Source: Setaria digitata | Lineage: Eukaryota > Nematoda > Chromadorea > Rhabditida > Setariidae | Assembly: GCA_003640385.1 (NCBI GenBank) | Contig: RCAB01000010.1 | Coordinates: 248,001-312,000 of the forward strand | Direction: 5' to 3' | Length of the DNA stretch: 64,000 nucleotides | Translations under genes and position numbers: made by a program | Notes under the pieces: model-generated | The model's input: the letters and a program-made list of their open reading frames with translations, nothing else | Database searches by the model: none | Told to the model about the DNA's origin: nothing | In this document: one piece after another, positions 22,101 to 45,800 of the stretch | Numbering within the stretch: the first letter of the stretch is position 1 | How the letters are laid out: each line of letters begins with the position of its first letter

Positions 22101-22358
22101 AAGGGATAACATTCACTCAATATCCGTAATCTCAATATATCCGAGTATTCACATAGAATCCGTCTTTCAATTACTTAATCCCGACACTAAAATTTGCAAG
22201 GGATAGTGATTGCTTTCAAAAAACCTCCGAAAACAAATTAAAAGAAAATATGCTAATTGCACTCTGCATTTTTATAAGATTTTGGTTTAAGGTGAGTCAA
22301 ACATATACCTTCACCTTCAGACGAAGTAGGACATGTCTACAGCATTCTCCTAATACGC

Positions 22359-22390
22359 GTCATCAAAAAAGGTTTACCTTTTTCGATGAC
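22359..22390. repeat. Hairpin: 14-base arms, one mismatch, 4-base loop
   Basis: GTCATCAAAAAAGG and CCTTTTTCGATGAC are inverted copies with a single mismatch, separated by TTTA. The T run is inside the stem, so it does not look like a bacterial-type terminator. Function unknown. Confidence 0.7.
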
Positions 22391-22551
22391 ATAGAGTGAG
22401 CTCGACACTCGTTTTTAGAACTACTTATTGAACATGTCACGGTATAAGCGAGAATTTCTTGAAATCAAATCGCTTTCAATTTTATTAAAAAATTTTTAAT
22501 GGTGTAGAAACCAATTCATAATTTACAAATAGCCAAAACTGTTTCAAGATA

Positions 22552-22651
22552 AAAAAAAAAAAACGAATTTCTAAACAATCCATAGTGACAACAAAATAAA
22601 TAAAAAAAAAAAACGAATTTCTAAACAATCCATAGTGACAACAAAATAAAT
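22552..22651. repeat. Two-copy tandem repeat with period 50, including an A tract
   Basis: The 41 bases at 22561-22601 (starting AAACGAATTTCTAAACAATC) recur exactly at 22611-22651, with an A tract before each copy. It is either a recent duplication or an assembly artefact at the A run. Confidence 0.85.
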
Positions 22652-23090
22652 CCACGAACAAAAAACATCTGACAATTGTGAAGCAATTGAGGTTCGCTTA
22701 ATTACTATCACTGATATATTTTATAAAGCATTAACTGATCTAAAACAAAAAGTTAATTAACTCAATTAAAAATAAATAAGATAGAATTATGGGCGAACAA
22801 ATATAAAGTAATGCATGTCTCGTAAAATACAAGCAGAAAAAACACACCAACAAATAATCCTGTAACTGAAAAACAGTAGAATGATTGAATTAGAGCAAAA
22901 ATTTATGAATTATAAAGAAAATATGGATCAAAGTAACAGTACTATATAAAAATTGCGGAAAAAAAAAATTCGAGCTCGAACGACATATACAAAACATCCA
23001 TATATACAGATTCTTAACTGCTTAAAAAAATCATCTGCTAGTAAAGTACCTTAACAAAGACCAATATTTAAATCTTTTATCACAATGAAG

Positions 23091-23125
23091 CAATGTAATG
23101 AAACATTACAATGTAATGAAACATA
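23091..23125. repeat. Two-copy 18-base tandem repeat
   Basis: CAATGTAATGAAACATTA is followed immediately by a nearly complete second copy. Confidence 0.8.
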
Positions 23126-25647
23126 TGAAACTTGGCACTTTAAATTAAAGCATTTTGTACCAATTGAAGTAAAAAAATCAATATTCAAGGACTTTCTAAT
23201 CAAAAATTAAGCGAAATCGCAATAACTGTTAGCACCATCTTAACAAAAAGATCGAAAAGCTTCCGAGCTTTATATAGTGCTTTATATATATACTATATAA
23301 TTGGAGTTGGGTGATGAAGACGAAGTTATTCGACAGGCTTGTCTATGAGAACTTAGAATGAACTTTGCAGGGCAATGCATTATGTTTGGATGAAAACGGT
23401 TGTAGCAAAAAAGCATAAAGAAAATTCCTAGAAAAAAAGAAAAATATGTTCCTGCAGCTATGTATTTTTTATACGGCAAAATACAGTGATCACATTCCAT
23501 AGCCACGTTCAACAGGATCTGAAAATTATAAACTGACTTGGTTGGAAGTGCATGAAATTAAAAAAATTTTTACACAGCAATTTGGAAAGGAAAATTCATT
23601 TTGTTCACAGAGTAAAACAACCTATTTTTCACGTTTACTAGAAATTACTAGAAATATAGTACAACTCTAAAAATAAGGGAAACAGATTAGACGTATTTAG
23701 CGGCATGATCCTCAAATATACAGATTTTTTTTTTGATGCAAGACCAGCGACACTGAAAGGGGTAACCAATTTGATGTAAAGCAATTATTTAGATTAATGA
23801 AGTTTGTTGCTAAGTTATTAACTAGATCTTCAGTGCAAAACTTACAAAAATCTCGACCGCTTCAATATACAATATATCATAGTATATCTGTACCCCGATC
23901 GACCTTAAGCCATATTGTATAACGCAAAGAAACGAACAGCTGCACAAATTACAATCAACCCCGTTTCAACTAAGTTACGATTAGATCCTGTTTCAAAAAG
24001 CTGAAAAAGAAAACATAATCTTCACTGTTAGGAAAGGCAAAACACTATCATATAAAAGATTTATAAGTTAGAAATACGGATTTAATTTTGGAACAAGTTG
24101 TTAAAAAGTAACCTGTAAGATGAAATATGTGTAATAGATAACATGAAATGTACTATAAAGAAACCCAGCATTTAATACTGATACTTGATTAGAAGAGGAC
24201 AAAACACAGATAGAAAATACTATGAGAACTCGCCACAACAACTGAAAGTAAATGGATGAATGAATATCACGGTCTGAATTATGAAGAATTCTTAATGAAT
24301 ACTACTTTACATCGAAAAGCACAGAAATCACCTGCATCAAAATCCCAATAGATGTCATATTCTCTTTATCGCGAGGACTCACTCGCAAACTTCGGTGATG
24401 AATAACAAATAACCAGCAAGAAGATAGGAGTAAGCGCCTATTAATTTGATGCCACAAATCAGAGAAGTTTGTGAGGCATAAGTACAAATCATAACTTCTT
24501 TAGATTTGTATTACTTTGTACAAAAATCTGAATCTGAGTTGCTTTTTTAGAACAATGCTTATCGAAGACATCCACTCTTTTCATTATCATAAAAACAGTT
24601 TACTGAGATGGAATCATTATCAAATATTTATACATTTCTTCTATTACTTATGTAACTTTTTTAAATAAACATGAAGATGAAAACATACTCCATTTTTGAA
24701 AAGTATTTTGTGCATCCAAAAAAATAGGATGTATGGGCCAGTGCAACACCTTGTACAAGCACCTGAGTAGATTCCAAAAAAAGCTCCAAAAAATCTAAAA
24801 TTAATTGAAAAGACTAACACCATCCAGGGTCAATTTCTCGTAAAGGTCACAAAGACTCCAAACTTGTTTTTCTTAAAACTCTTAGTCATGTAACTTAACA
24901 CAATAAACGATAAAAACAACTTTAATAATGTAGTACCCCTTTCTGCCTGAACAACTGCTGCATACGAAGACAACTTTTCATTTTTCTTTTTAAACATTCG
25001 AAATTTTATCGCTGCTAAAATGGCTTCCACATACCAAATTATTGGAATAAGCTAAAAAATCCTGAATAAGAAGTTCGCTTTATGAAAATTGCGCGATTTA
25101 AGATGTTATGAATTTGAAAAGAGTTTGAGAGAATGAATAATGCTGCAATAAATTAGTTATCTGTGGCAAGCATATAACAACACAAAAAATTAATTGCTTT
25201 GTGTAACCACGCTTTATTCGTTGTTACACAATTTCTGTAGAAACATCGTTAATCAACCATAAAAACGAAATAATATTTAAAACAACGAAGACAAAACAGT
25301 CAGGGCGGTAATGAGTACATCAGAAACCTGGAGGAATTGCAATATAAGATGTATCAAGCAACATGATTATGAATGAACTTAATCGCTTACATGCTTATTA
25401 AAATTCTTCTTATAAAAAATAAAAGAAGGAAACATAGAAATGCACATGGAAAGCTAGCTACTTCTCTCTAGACCAATTTGGAATCAAAACTTACTCTCTG
25501 CTCGTAATAGTAAATGTAAGCTGCTATAACACCAGTGCCAATATCGACCAAATACGAAGCAGCTGAGAAGAAAAAAATGTCAAAATTGCGAGTGACAAAT
25601 TTCTGGGGCAAACGATCCGTGTAGTCATTAACAGCACCTCCAGTGTA

Positions 25648-25685
25648 ATATTGTAATCACTATAATATTATAGTGATTACAATAT
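25648..25685. repeat. Perfect 38-base palindrome
   Basis: The 19-base half ATATTGTAATCACTATAAT is followed by its exact reverse complement with no spacer. All 19 pairs were checked by hand. It could be a cruciform-forming site or a miniature inverted-repeat remnant. No gene lies nearby. Confidence 0.9.
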
Positions 25686-26414
25686 ATTGCGTAACATAAA
25701 CGTGGACTACATATAATACTCTGTAAATGGATAAAAAAAATTTTTCCGATACCTTTGCTAACTTCATGAAATCGGGTAGATCGTTAAAAGCATAAATTTA
25801 AGTCAGCAATTGTTTCAAATAATATCCACCCTGCACAATGAAAAACGATAGCTATACTAAAAATTGGTATATTTTTAGTAGATCTGTCTATCAAATATGG
25901 TTACGCTCGAGTTTCCACTTAGTGGTTGATGAAATCACTTGCTGTAACATCTATTCCAACAGCACAGATACGGAAAAAAGTGTGAAGAAATATGCATGAA
26001 CCTTACCACTCTCAGATTTCATATCATACTTCATTGAATACTCTCAAAAGTATGGTAGTTTTGGTTTTCTCATTCCAAGCAAGATTTCAATACCGAGTCA
26101 CCTGACAAAAAAAGTAACTGCTGTTAGGAGATGCAGGCTGAAAATAAAAAATAAAAGTTAATTACAATAACAAAAAAAAGAAAAAAAAAAAAACAAGAGG
26201 AATCCTGGCTCTATTTCTATCTATATAAAATTGATAGAAAAACTTATTAAGTTCACATGCCGTCATTTTTTGAAAAACTTTCTCTGAAATATGTTGGCGA
26301 CAAGTAGTGACCTACAGATTAAACATCTACTTCAGTCGAAAAAACCACAATTTCGAGAGGTGTCGACTTATAAATTTATTTTATAAAATTTAGCGACGAA
26401 ATGATTAACCATTC

Positions 26415-26560
26415 CTTCCAGAGTTCTACCGCTGAGATAAACCCACTCAAGACCGATCTACAGCGGTATCTCTTCCTTGTTGCTGGGATTCAAACAACGC
26501 CTTTTAGCAGCAAAAAATCCCAATTCAAGAAGTAATACTGTAGCAATTCGGATTCAAACC
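26415..26560 (-). other. tRNA-like fragments (A-box and B-box-like pieces)
   Basis: On the minus strand, GGGTTTATCTCAGCGGTAGA (around 26440) resembles the 5' part of a tRNA with its A box. GTTTGAATCC occurs twice further 5' on that strand (around 26490 and 26550) and resembles a B box. The order is wrong for a tRNA and no cloverleaf can be drawn. It may be a decayed tRNA cluster or a tRNA-derived short repeat. Confidence 0.3.
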
Positions 26561-28863
26561 TAGGAAGGCTAGAAGATGTTACCCATCCACAGATGTTTGA
26601 GTTCTACTTGGCTGTATTTCCTGCCCGTATTTATTTTGTTTTGCAAATAACCATTCGCTTCAGTTGTTAGCATTTCATGGCATAACATGACAGTAAATGA
26701 AAGAACATGAACGGCTACAATAATGTGTTTCGTGGATCAAATCATTCACTTGAACCAATGAGATCGTAAATGACCCTCGTTTCTGAGCGTTATTCAGTGG
26801 CGACATAAGAAACCAGTTCCAACTGAGTAACTGTCATAAATCAGTTAATGCATTTAAAGATGATCGCAGTCGACATACACTTGTGGTTGCTCGTGCAACG
26901 GTGGAAGATTAGTCTTCGCAATTGAAGTCTGAAATTTGGAAGATAGAGAGAGATTACAATTCTAATTCTATCAAGTCTACTCAAATCCTAAAATTTCAAT
27001 TTGATTCATCTTCCCCACTTTCGGAGTTGACGGAGTCAGTAGTGGCACGTTCACTTCAAAGAAAAAAAAATTCATTGCACTTTGGAGAACATCAGCAGGT
27101 CATGGTTCTTTCCAACGGAAATTTTTTGACGACCCACAAACAGGTCATGTTGTTGAACAGTACAAAAGTTTTACATCATTTTGTTCTCCATTCATTCACC
27201 CCCTATCGATACTATTATTTGTGGGTGATACAGCTCTGAAACAATTTTTTACTGCATGCAAAAAATGAAGCTTCCAATTAACAGTACATGTAATTTCTCT
27301 TTCCTCTCAAATTAAATTTTCTGCATCGTTAAAGTGAATAATGCTAGTATTTGTAGCAAAATTTTCTCGGATAATGGCAGTATTATACTTCCTGACAGCA
27401 GTATTCTTTTGAAATAGTTCCTCCAAATTTAAAAGGACGAAATGTTATGAAACATTTCGTAATATTCAAGATGTTTTTGTCGTGTCCGTAATAGTTTGCG
27501 TCAGTTGTTCAGCTCTTTAACGAAAAGTTTCGTATTATTATTCTCTAGTTGTGTACTATATTACCGCAAAAGTTACAGGCACTTGCTCCTAAGTTCCCCC
27601 AACTTAAAGATTAGGTTACACGATTCAATAAAAACATGATAGCAATCACTTTGGAGGCAAAGTTACGTAAGCAAAAAATCACGTACCACAAGAAAATGCA
27701 GTAGATATCCAAAAATGGTTTTCGGGATGAATTTATTAGCCTAGCGGTCAAATTAATGCTAAAAAATATTGAATGCACTAACCTCAGTTATGGGTTTCCC
27801 TTTCCGCAGCATGCGATTATGTTGATAAAATTAATACAAATTCAAAAATTATTCGACTAAATTTTTGAGTCGGAATTCATCCACAAATAAGTGGTTGAAA
27901 AAGTTAAACATTGTTAAAGGTAGATTTATAAAAATACTTGCAATGTATTTTTTTTACGCATCAAACTTGCAGTACACGGAGTTTTCTACTTGTGGTATCA
28001 ATACTTAAAAAAATGACAGTCTTAAAAAAAACTGTGCTACATAACCTCTGTGTATGAAAGATATTAAAAGAGTAAAAATAAATGAAGCGTGAATTCTACA
28101 GAACATGCAGATTCTTTGAATTAAGGAAATAATTTGGGAACAGTATCGTGTAAGCGTGACAAGAGTTCGATCGCACCACCGCTATACAGTTGGACTATTA
28201 GGATTTAAACTTATTTCATTTTCCATAAAAAAGATTGAGGCAACACAACTGATATGAGAAAAAGGTACATTTCTGTAAAAAATTTCAGGTAATTTTTTAT
28301 CATGTTGAAATGACTCCAAAAGAAAAAAATGCAAGAGCGTTGTGGCGTCAATGAAACTTATTTCTCTTCACTGAATCACTGGGTCCATTTGATTGGATTA
28401 AAAAAAGACTTGGATATATTCTTCCACTTTTCGTAAATTCATTCTCTTGAAATGACTTTTCTCTAGTAATATACTCTTTCATCCATTTTGTCAGATCAAT
28501 TTAAACGGAAAGGAATGAGTAAAGTTGATCAGCTCATCGTTTTTTCATCTTTGTTCAGTTGAAAAAACTCGAAATTTTCTGATATTTTTTATTAACTACC
28601 GAATAAGAGGTTTCAAAGTATTTCCGGGTGAGAATTCTGGAAAATTCTCGCAGTGGCGACAATTCATTGCTAGTTATTTGTAAAATAAGGGGACGCACCA
28701 AAAGATAAATGGGCACGACACGCACAAACGATTCTCACTGACGCAGAATAAAAGAGGAGAGGTAACATTTGTGTTCATTAGGAGACTGTGCCACCCATTT
28801 AATAAGGTTATAAGAACAGTCCGTTTATTTCATTATTCAGCTACTCACGGCTCACAAAGGAAG

Positions 28864-31737
<2,874 letters not shown>

Positions 31738-34174
31738 GTCGTTTTATTTCTCATCGTAATCACCAGTTTCTTTAATTAGGATTCATTGTGGTATGTCTAC
31801 GAGATGCATTTTGGATAAGTTTTACAAGAGAAATTAAAAAACGTGATTTGTTCCATCTGAAAAGTGGCAACATTAGGAATTGAAATTTTAATAAAAGAGA
31901 TCAAGCATAAGAGGAAAAAAACTTCAAGCTGTAGCGTCATCTAGCTTCTAAGCCTTATTATTTAAGTGACTCTTTTGACGCTTGTTCTGCCTATTCTATT
32001 GGTACAAAAAATCCTGAGTACTGAAATCCCTACATTTCAGACATGTTTCTGTCGTTAAAAAAAAATTATGAAGCATCAATATTTGCACGAAACTGTTTGA
32101 GGAATTTCTTTGTGTTTTATGTATGATATTCAATCTGTCATGAATTTGAAGTGGGACTTATATCTTTTAAATGGTTGATCTGTCCACATTATCGAATCGA
32201 ATCACTTCTTGAATTTTTGACTTGAAGTCAGCTCAACAGAACAAGAGTAATAGAATATGACTGGCATTCATCGTTTCACGACTAACTCCAAAATTAGATG
32301 AAAAAGATGGAGTGCACAGTACACGCTATTCAAAAGCTGAAAAACCCATTCGTCACATCTATGCATCCAAAGCAGGAAGACTAATTCTTTTCCAAAAATG
32401 AACCATCTCCCAAAAAAGTTAGTAGAAATTGACCAATCCAGTGTTAGGATAGCTTAAATATTTAATTGCTGCTTTGAACTTTCATTTTTTACTTGACTTC
32501 CGTTTTTCAAAAAACTGCCGTTCGGCTTTTCAAGAATTTCTATCATGATTATCATTTAATTTGATTAGACTACAACGACTGTAATTGCTACAAAGACAAT
32601 TTTTCAATTTCGCCTTAAATTCTCAATGTTCTAACAGTGGCAGTAAATAAAAAAAGATATTATACCGTTTGTCTTGTCAGAGTTCTACAAAATTTTCACT
32701 ACTTTTTCTCCCTTAATTAGGATTACCTCGACTGTCCTGTTTCGCCTAAATGAATTGATCTTCTAATCAATGAACTTTCATGTTGGATGCCCTGCTTGCC
32801 AGACTCTTCGCTGTGTTTACAAATTTTCGAACACTCATTGATTTTTTTTTTGTAAAATATATAGAACAGTGCTTCAATCAAAACTTAATGAAAAGTGAGG
32901 CATGATCATTCTGATTATATTCATAATCATCCTGTTCATAATCATTGTATTGTCTTTTATGTTGCTTAAGGAAGTTCGATGAAACCTGGGGAAGGAAGTA
33001 AGTTAAATTGAAAAATGGGACTGAAAATGAAAAAGAATTTAGATGGTCTTAAGTCATCAAGCTAAGAACAATTCGAGTTACTGATCATGAAAATAGAAAA
33101 TGAAGATCCTTCCGAATTATCCTTGTTAAAGTCGAAACATTAGGTAATAGTAGTGATTGAAGGCCGCAATGGCCGTCATTCATCAGTGTAATTGAACGCT
33201 GCCAAGGAAGTTATGGTACCTGCAGTGTTGCATTTTCAAGCATTCATGTCCATCCAAATTTGTGGCTGTTCTCTTTCACCTGATCAAAGATAAAAGGCAT
33301 GAAAAAGATGGCAATATAAGGCAGCATGCTTTCATTAATTCTGCATTCCAACATTCCTGTACTGTTTATTTTCGTCTCCGAGACGATCCCGTATTCCCTC
33401 GGACTTCAAATTGATCTTTCAGATCTTCAGGTCAATTTGACAACTGCATGACATTTTAGTGTTCTGATCTGCTTGGAGATTTGTTGAAAAAAACTACCTT
33501 AAATCTTAAACAAATTTACGCATAGTTAATTTGGACCTTAATATAGATGTTTTTATAATTTGTTAGAATAAGACTTATTTTTGAAACAAAATGGAAATAT
33601 TCCTGTACTGAGCAGATTCCAAATTTTGCGGAATTTTATTTCGGTGTCAACTTTTCAGTTGAGAAGCGAAAGAACACATCTTTTTCTGCAAAGAAACAGG
33701 ATAAAATTTTGCTTCGACAAATGACATCCAGAAATTGAAATGCTAAAATAAATATCGAATGATTCGAAACATGAATTTGAATTTATTTTTAAAGTTGACA
33801 ATTCTACGCATTTGCTCTATAGGAAAGTATCCTGTCCACAGGATGAAATGCTGCAATGAGAACTTCTAATCGAATTTTCCCTGCGTTTTTTTGATAACAG
33901 AGCAGTATATTGCGTAGGTGCTGCTTCCCTGCTTAGTATGTTTACTGGAGTACGAGTCCTGTAAAGAACATCCGCAGTAATAATAGAACTGAGTCAAACT
34001 AGAATATTTAAATAAAAAATCTCATAGCAGCACAGCAATTCATTTACTAGTAGTTCTGGACTAGGTAGTTTTACGAACCATTGTTTCTAATAAATCTGCT
34101 GACCACCAGCTTTGCTTCAGCCGATCTTTTGTTCTTTTTTTATCTTCTGTTCATCAATGTTTCAACACTCTGGC
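31738..34174. other. Intergenic region between converging GST and glutamate receptor genes
   Basis: About 2.4 kb between two 3' ends. It holds the GST poly(A) signal (AATAAA at 31891-31896). A further receptor tail exon could lie here if the donor at 34220 is used. I see no convincing coding sequence otherwise. Confidence 0.5.
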
Positions 34175-42813
<8,639 letters not shown>

Positions 42814-45800
42814 AGTCAGTGATAGCGATTGAAGTACCTGCCATTAAAGAACTATTTACTTCACATTTAAAAAACAAATAGCAATTGACGTTGCAAATAT
42901 TTAATATCTTTTAGTTTCATCCTTACCGATATTGTCATTTTTGAAATAGCTAATTACTACTGATCTTTTTTTGTTAAAACTAACATAATTTTAAAAATTC
43001 TCTTTATATCATGATGGAATTTTTTTTTATAGAAAAGATGGCTTGGAAACGATTCAAAAGTAGTTAGGCATTTCCAGCAAATGTCCTTAGTGCTGTTTGA
43101 TTGATTTGGTTTAGCTTTTCGTAGTAAAAGAGAAAGAAAAAACAGTAAAACCAAAAATCTCTTGATTTTTTTAGTTTTGCACTTTTTTTTTTGAAAAATT
43201 TCAAAATTCCATTTCTTTTAATACTCTCTTTCATACATTTGTTCAAATAATTGTCTTGAATTCGTTTGTGCAATACCAACATTTTTTCTTCTGTTCATTT
43301 ACCAATCAAATGATGGGCATTGGCCGAATGAAGAGTTACAAGGTGATCCAAATAAGTAAATGTGTAGGAAAATTCACTTTCAAAACTTTCTATCTTTTAA
43401 TTAAAATATTTATGTGAAGTAAAAAATTCAAGTGAAACAAAGACAGAAACAGTTAGACTAGCTATCTAAAATGATGTAGATTAATGAGGTCAATAAGTTT
43501 ACAACTCTATCAAGTAAGTAATATCAGTTAAATTTATTCATTCTACCCCATTTTTTGTTTTTATGTTTCATCTATAATGTCTTAAAATTTTTGACAGCTT
43601 TGTTATTCAGTTTCCATATGAATGAAGAAGCAGTGAAAACGGATCACAATTTTGGAAAAGAATGAAATTAAAATGATTTTGGAATAACTTGAGAGAAAAG
43701 CCATTTACCTGAAAAAGTGAAACAATTTTAAGTCCAGCCCACTATTTCCTTCCAAGAAATTATTTCTTTCCTCAGAAAAAATTGAAGATAAAATCCTGTC
43801 CATTTTACAGATTAAAAAAGATTGAGGGGTCATGTCAAAAAACAACAATTTTCACGGTAGGAAAAACAGGTTCAAGAAATTATCTCGTTTCTACCCTAAA
43901 TGAGATTTTCAAAAACTACATTTATTTCTTGTGAAAAGCTTAATAATGCACTACTTATATGCACTCTTCCATTTTTCCTTTTCATTCTTCTCTACAAACT
44001 CTATAAGTGACTAATAAAATATAAAAAATTGTTTACTCATTTAATTCGGCTGTCTGTCAGTGCAAAATTGAAGGGACAATGAAACTAAGTAATTGATTAA
44101 TTCATAGAGTAATTAAGTTAAGATTGAAAACTGTCATGAAAGCGACAATGTGGCTTTCCATATATTAGTTTTAAAATTGCATTCCACTTGTATAGAGAGG
44201 AGTTTTGGATTCCAAATGATTGAAAATCCTGTTTTCCATAACTAATACAATTTTTCTATTATTTATAGAAATATAAAAATTACAGAAAATTTTATAAAGA
44301 AAGTTTAAACATTTGGGATAGGCATCAAAATACGATGTTGGGATAACGAGTAAACTATCAAGAATCCCAAGAAAAAGAGACATAATTTTTGCAAGTTAAA
44401 CAAATGGAAACAAATTTCCCTAACAAGATCAGATACCATCTTCATGTAAGTAATAATGCTGCAAGAAGAAAATCTAGAGTATTTTATCCTAGTTCTTAAA
44501 AATGTAGCGAAAATGTGGATCATTGAGGAAACGATGAAATTCCAGTAAAAGAATAAAATTTGAAATTCTAATGATCTCTTATTTAAAAGCACGTTGTTCC
44601 TTTAAAAGAACTTGATTTATTTCCTTTTTCGTGAATTTTCCAAAACTTTACATTTATTGTCTAAATTTTAAGATCAAGGACTGTTTTGCATGTGAATATT
44701 AAAAATTACACTGGGGTCACATCCTGCGCTTGATTAATACTATCATTAACAATTCCTTTTGCAACTATTTCAAACTTCCACTTTCTCCAAAAAAAAAAAA
44801 AATTGCGGCACCAATATTAATTTTGCATTAATAAACATATGAAATAAAACTAGTAACTAAGTCGAACAATTTGTTGAAGTTTTGAGTAAAAATAGTTTTC
44901 GAGGAAGTTTTTAAAATTTCAGTAACAAGTTAGAATGTGATAAACAAAATGAACACACAGAATAAACTCGTATAACGAAGTTTGAAGAAGGACATACTTA
45001 ATTCAGCAAGGATAATAATAATAATAATCATATGCGCAGCGAATTTCAATTAACTATCAATTTGCAGTTCTTAAAGATGGCTCAAATCAAGCAGATGGTT
45101 GTTATAGCAAATGAAAAGTTTCTTGGAATTTTCATATAAAAAGTGCTGAAATTAAAAAGTATGCAAGAGTAGAATGATTGCACACCTAAAGATAGTGTAG
45201 TGGAGATTTTCGCCAATAAAATGCAGATGAGTCTAAGTTTTACTTCGTCTTATTATAGGAAACAGAGCAAGGAAAGTTGGAGATTGAAAGTTGAACAATT
45301 TTTGTGATAATGGAAAAATAATATTTTCAACAGTAATGTTTGAAATTTTGTAATCTCTTAGTTTTTGAGTCATAAAAATGCTCATAGATCCAGTCATTAA
45401 AGTGTCATTCAATTTAAATTTCCGTAACAACATCAATAACCCGATAATTTTGATGAATAACAAAAGCTTAAGCATCGGTTCTCAGACTCATTAGCTTTAC
45501 ACATTACGTCTTTCAAACTGCTTGTTTCTTAAAGATATGGATGTCCAAGTATACATAATTTATTTTCCCAACATAATGTTTTGCATGTTCTGTGTTTGAG
45601 ACGTTCTAAAAAAATTAAAATAAATATAAAAAATAAAAAAATGTAAAAAAAAAAACGAAAAAAAAATATAGGGCTTAAAAAGTACGAAAACTTTATTCTT
45701 CACGCTGCAGAAACTTAAGATTATTATTATTAATACAAAGTAAGTAAAGGGATCAGATTTGAATGATTACACTACGATGAACAACGTGAAATTATTTTTG

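Larger units (their letters stand above)
17876..28840. other. About 11 kb AT-rich region between the forkhead and GST genes
   Basis: The two flanking genes point away from each other, so this region probably holds regulatory DNA for both. A large noncoding neighbourhood is common next to developmental Fox genes (family knowledge). I find no exon set with consistent phase. It contains a poly(A) run, a 38-base palindrome, a 50-base tandem duplication, an A/T-rich hairpin and a tRNA-like fragment, each listed separately. The open frame at 26922-27239 (starting with TTG, 105 codons) shows no recognisable family. Confidence 0.6.

Noticed and set aside
26922..27239. 105-codon plus-strand open frame
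   Set aside because: It begins with TTG, has no clear splice context or motif, and its length is near what chance gives in 64 kb of AT-rich DNA.
27755..27840. Possible tRNA (TTAGCCTAGCGGTC resembling a Leu/Ser tRNA A box)
   Set aside because: No matching B box or acceptor stem follows at the right distance.
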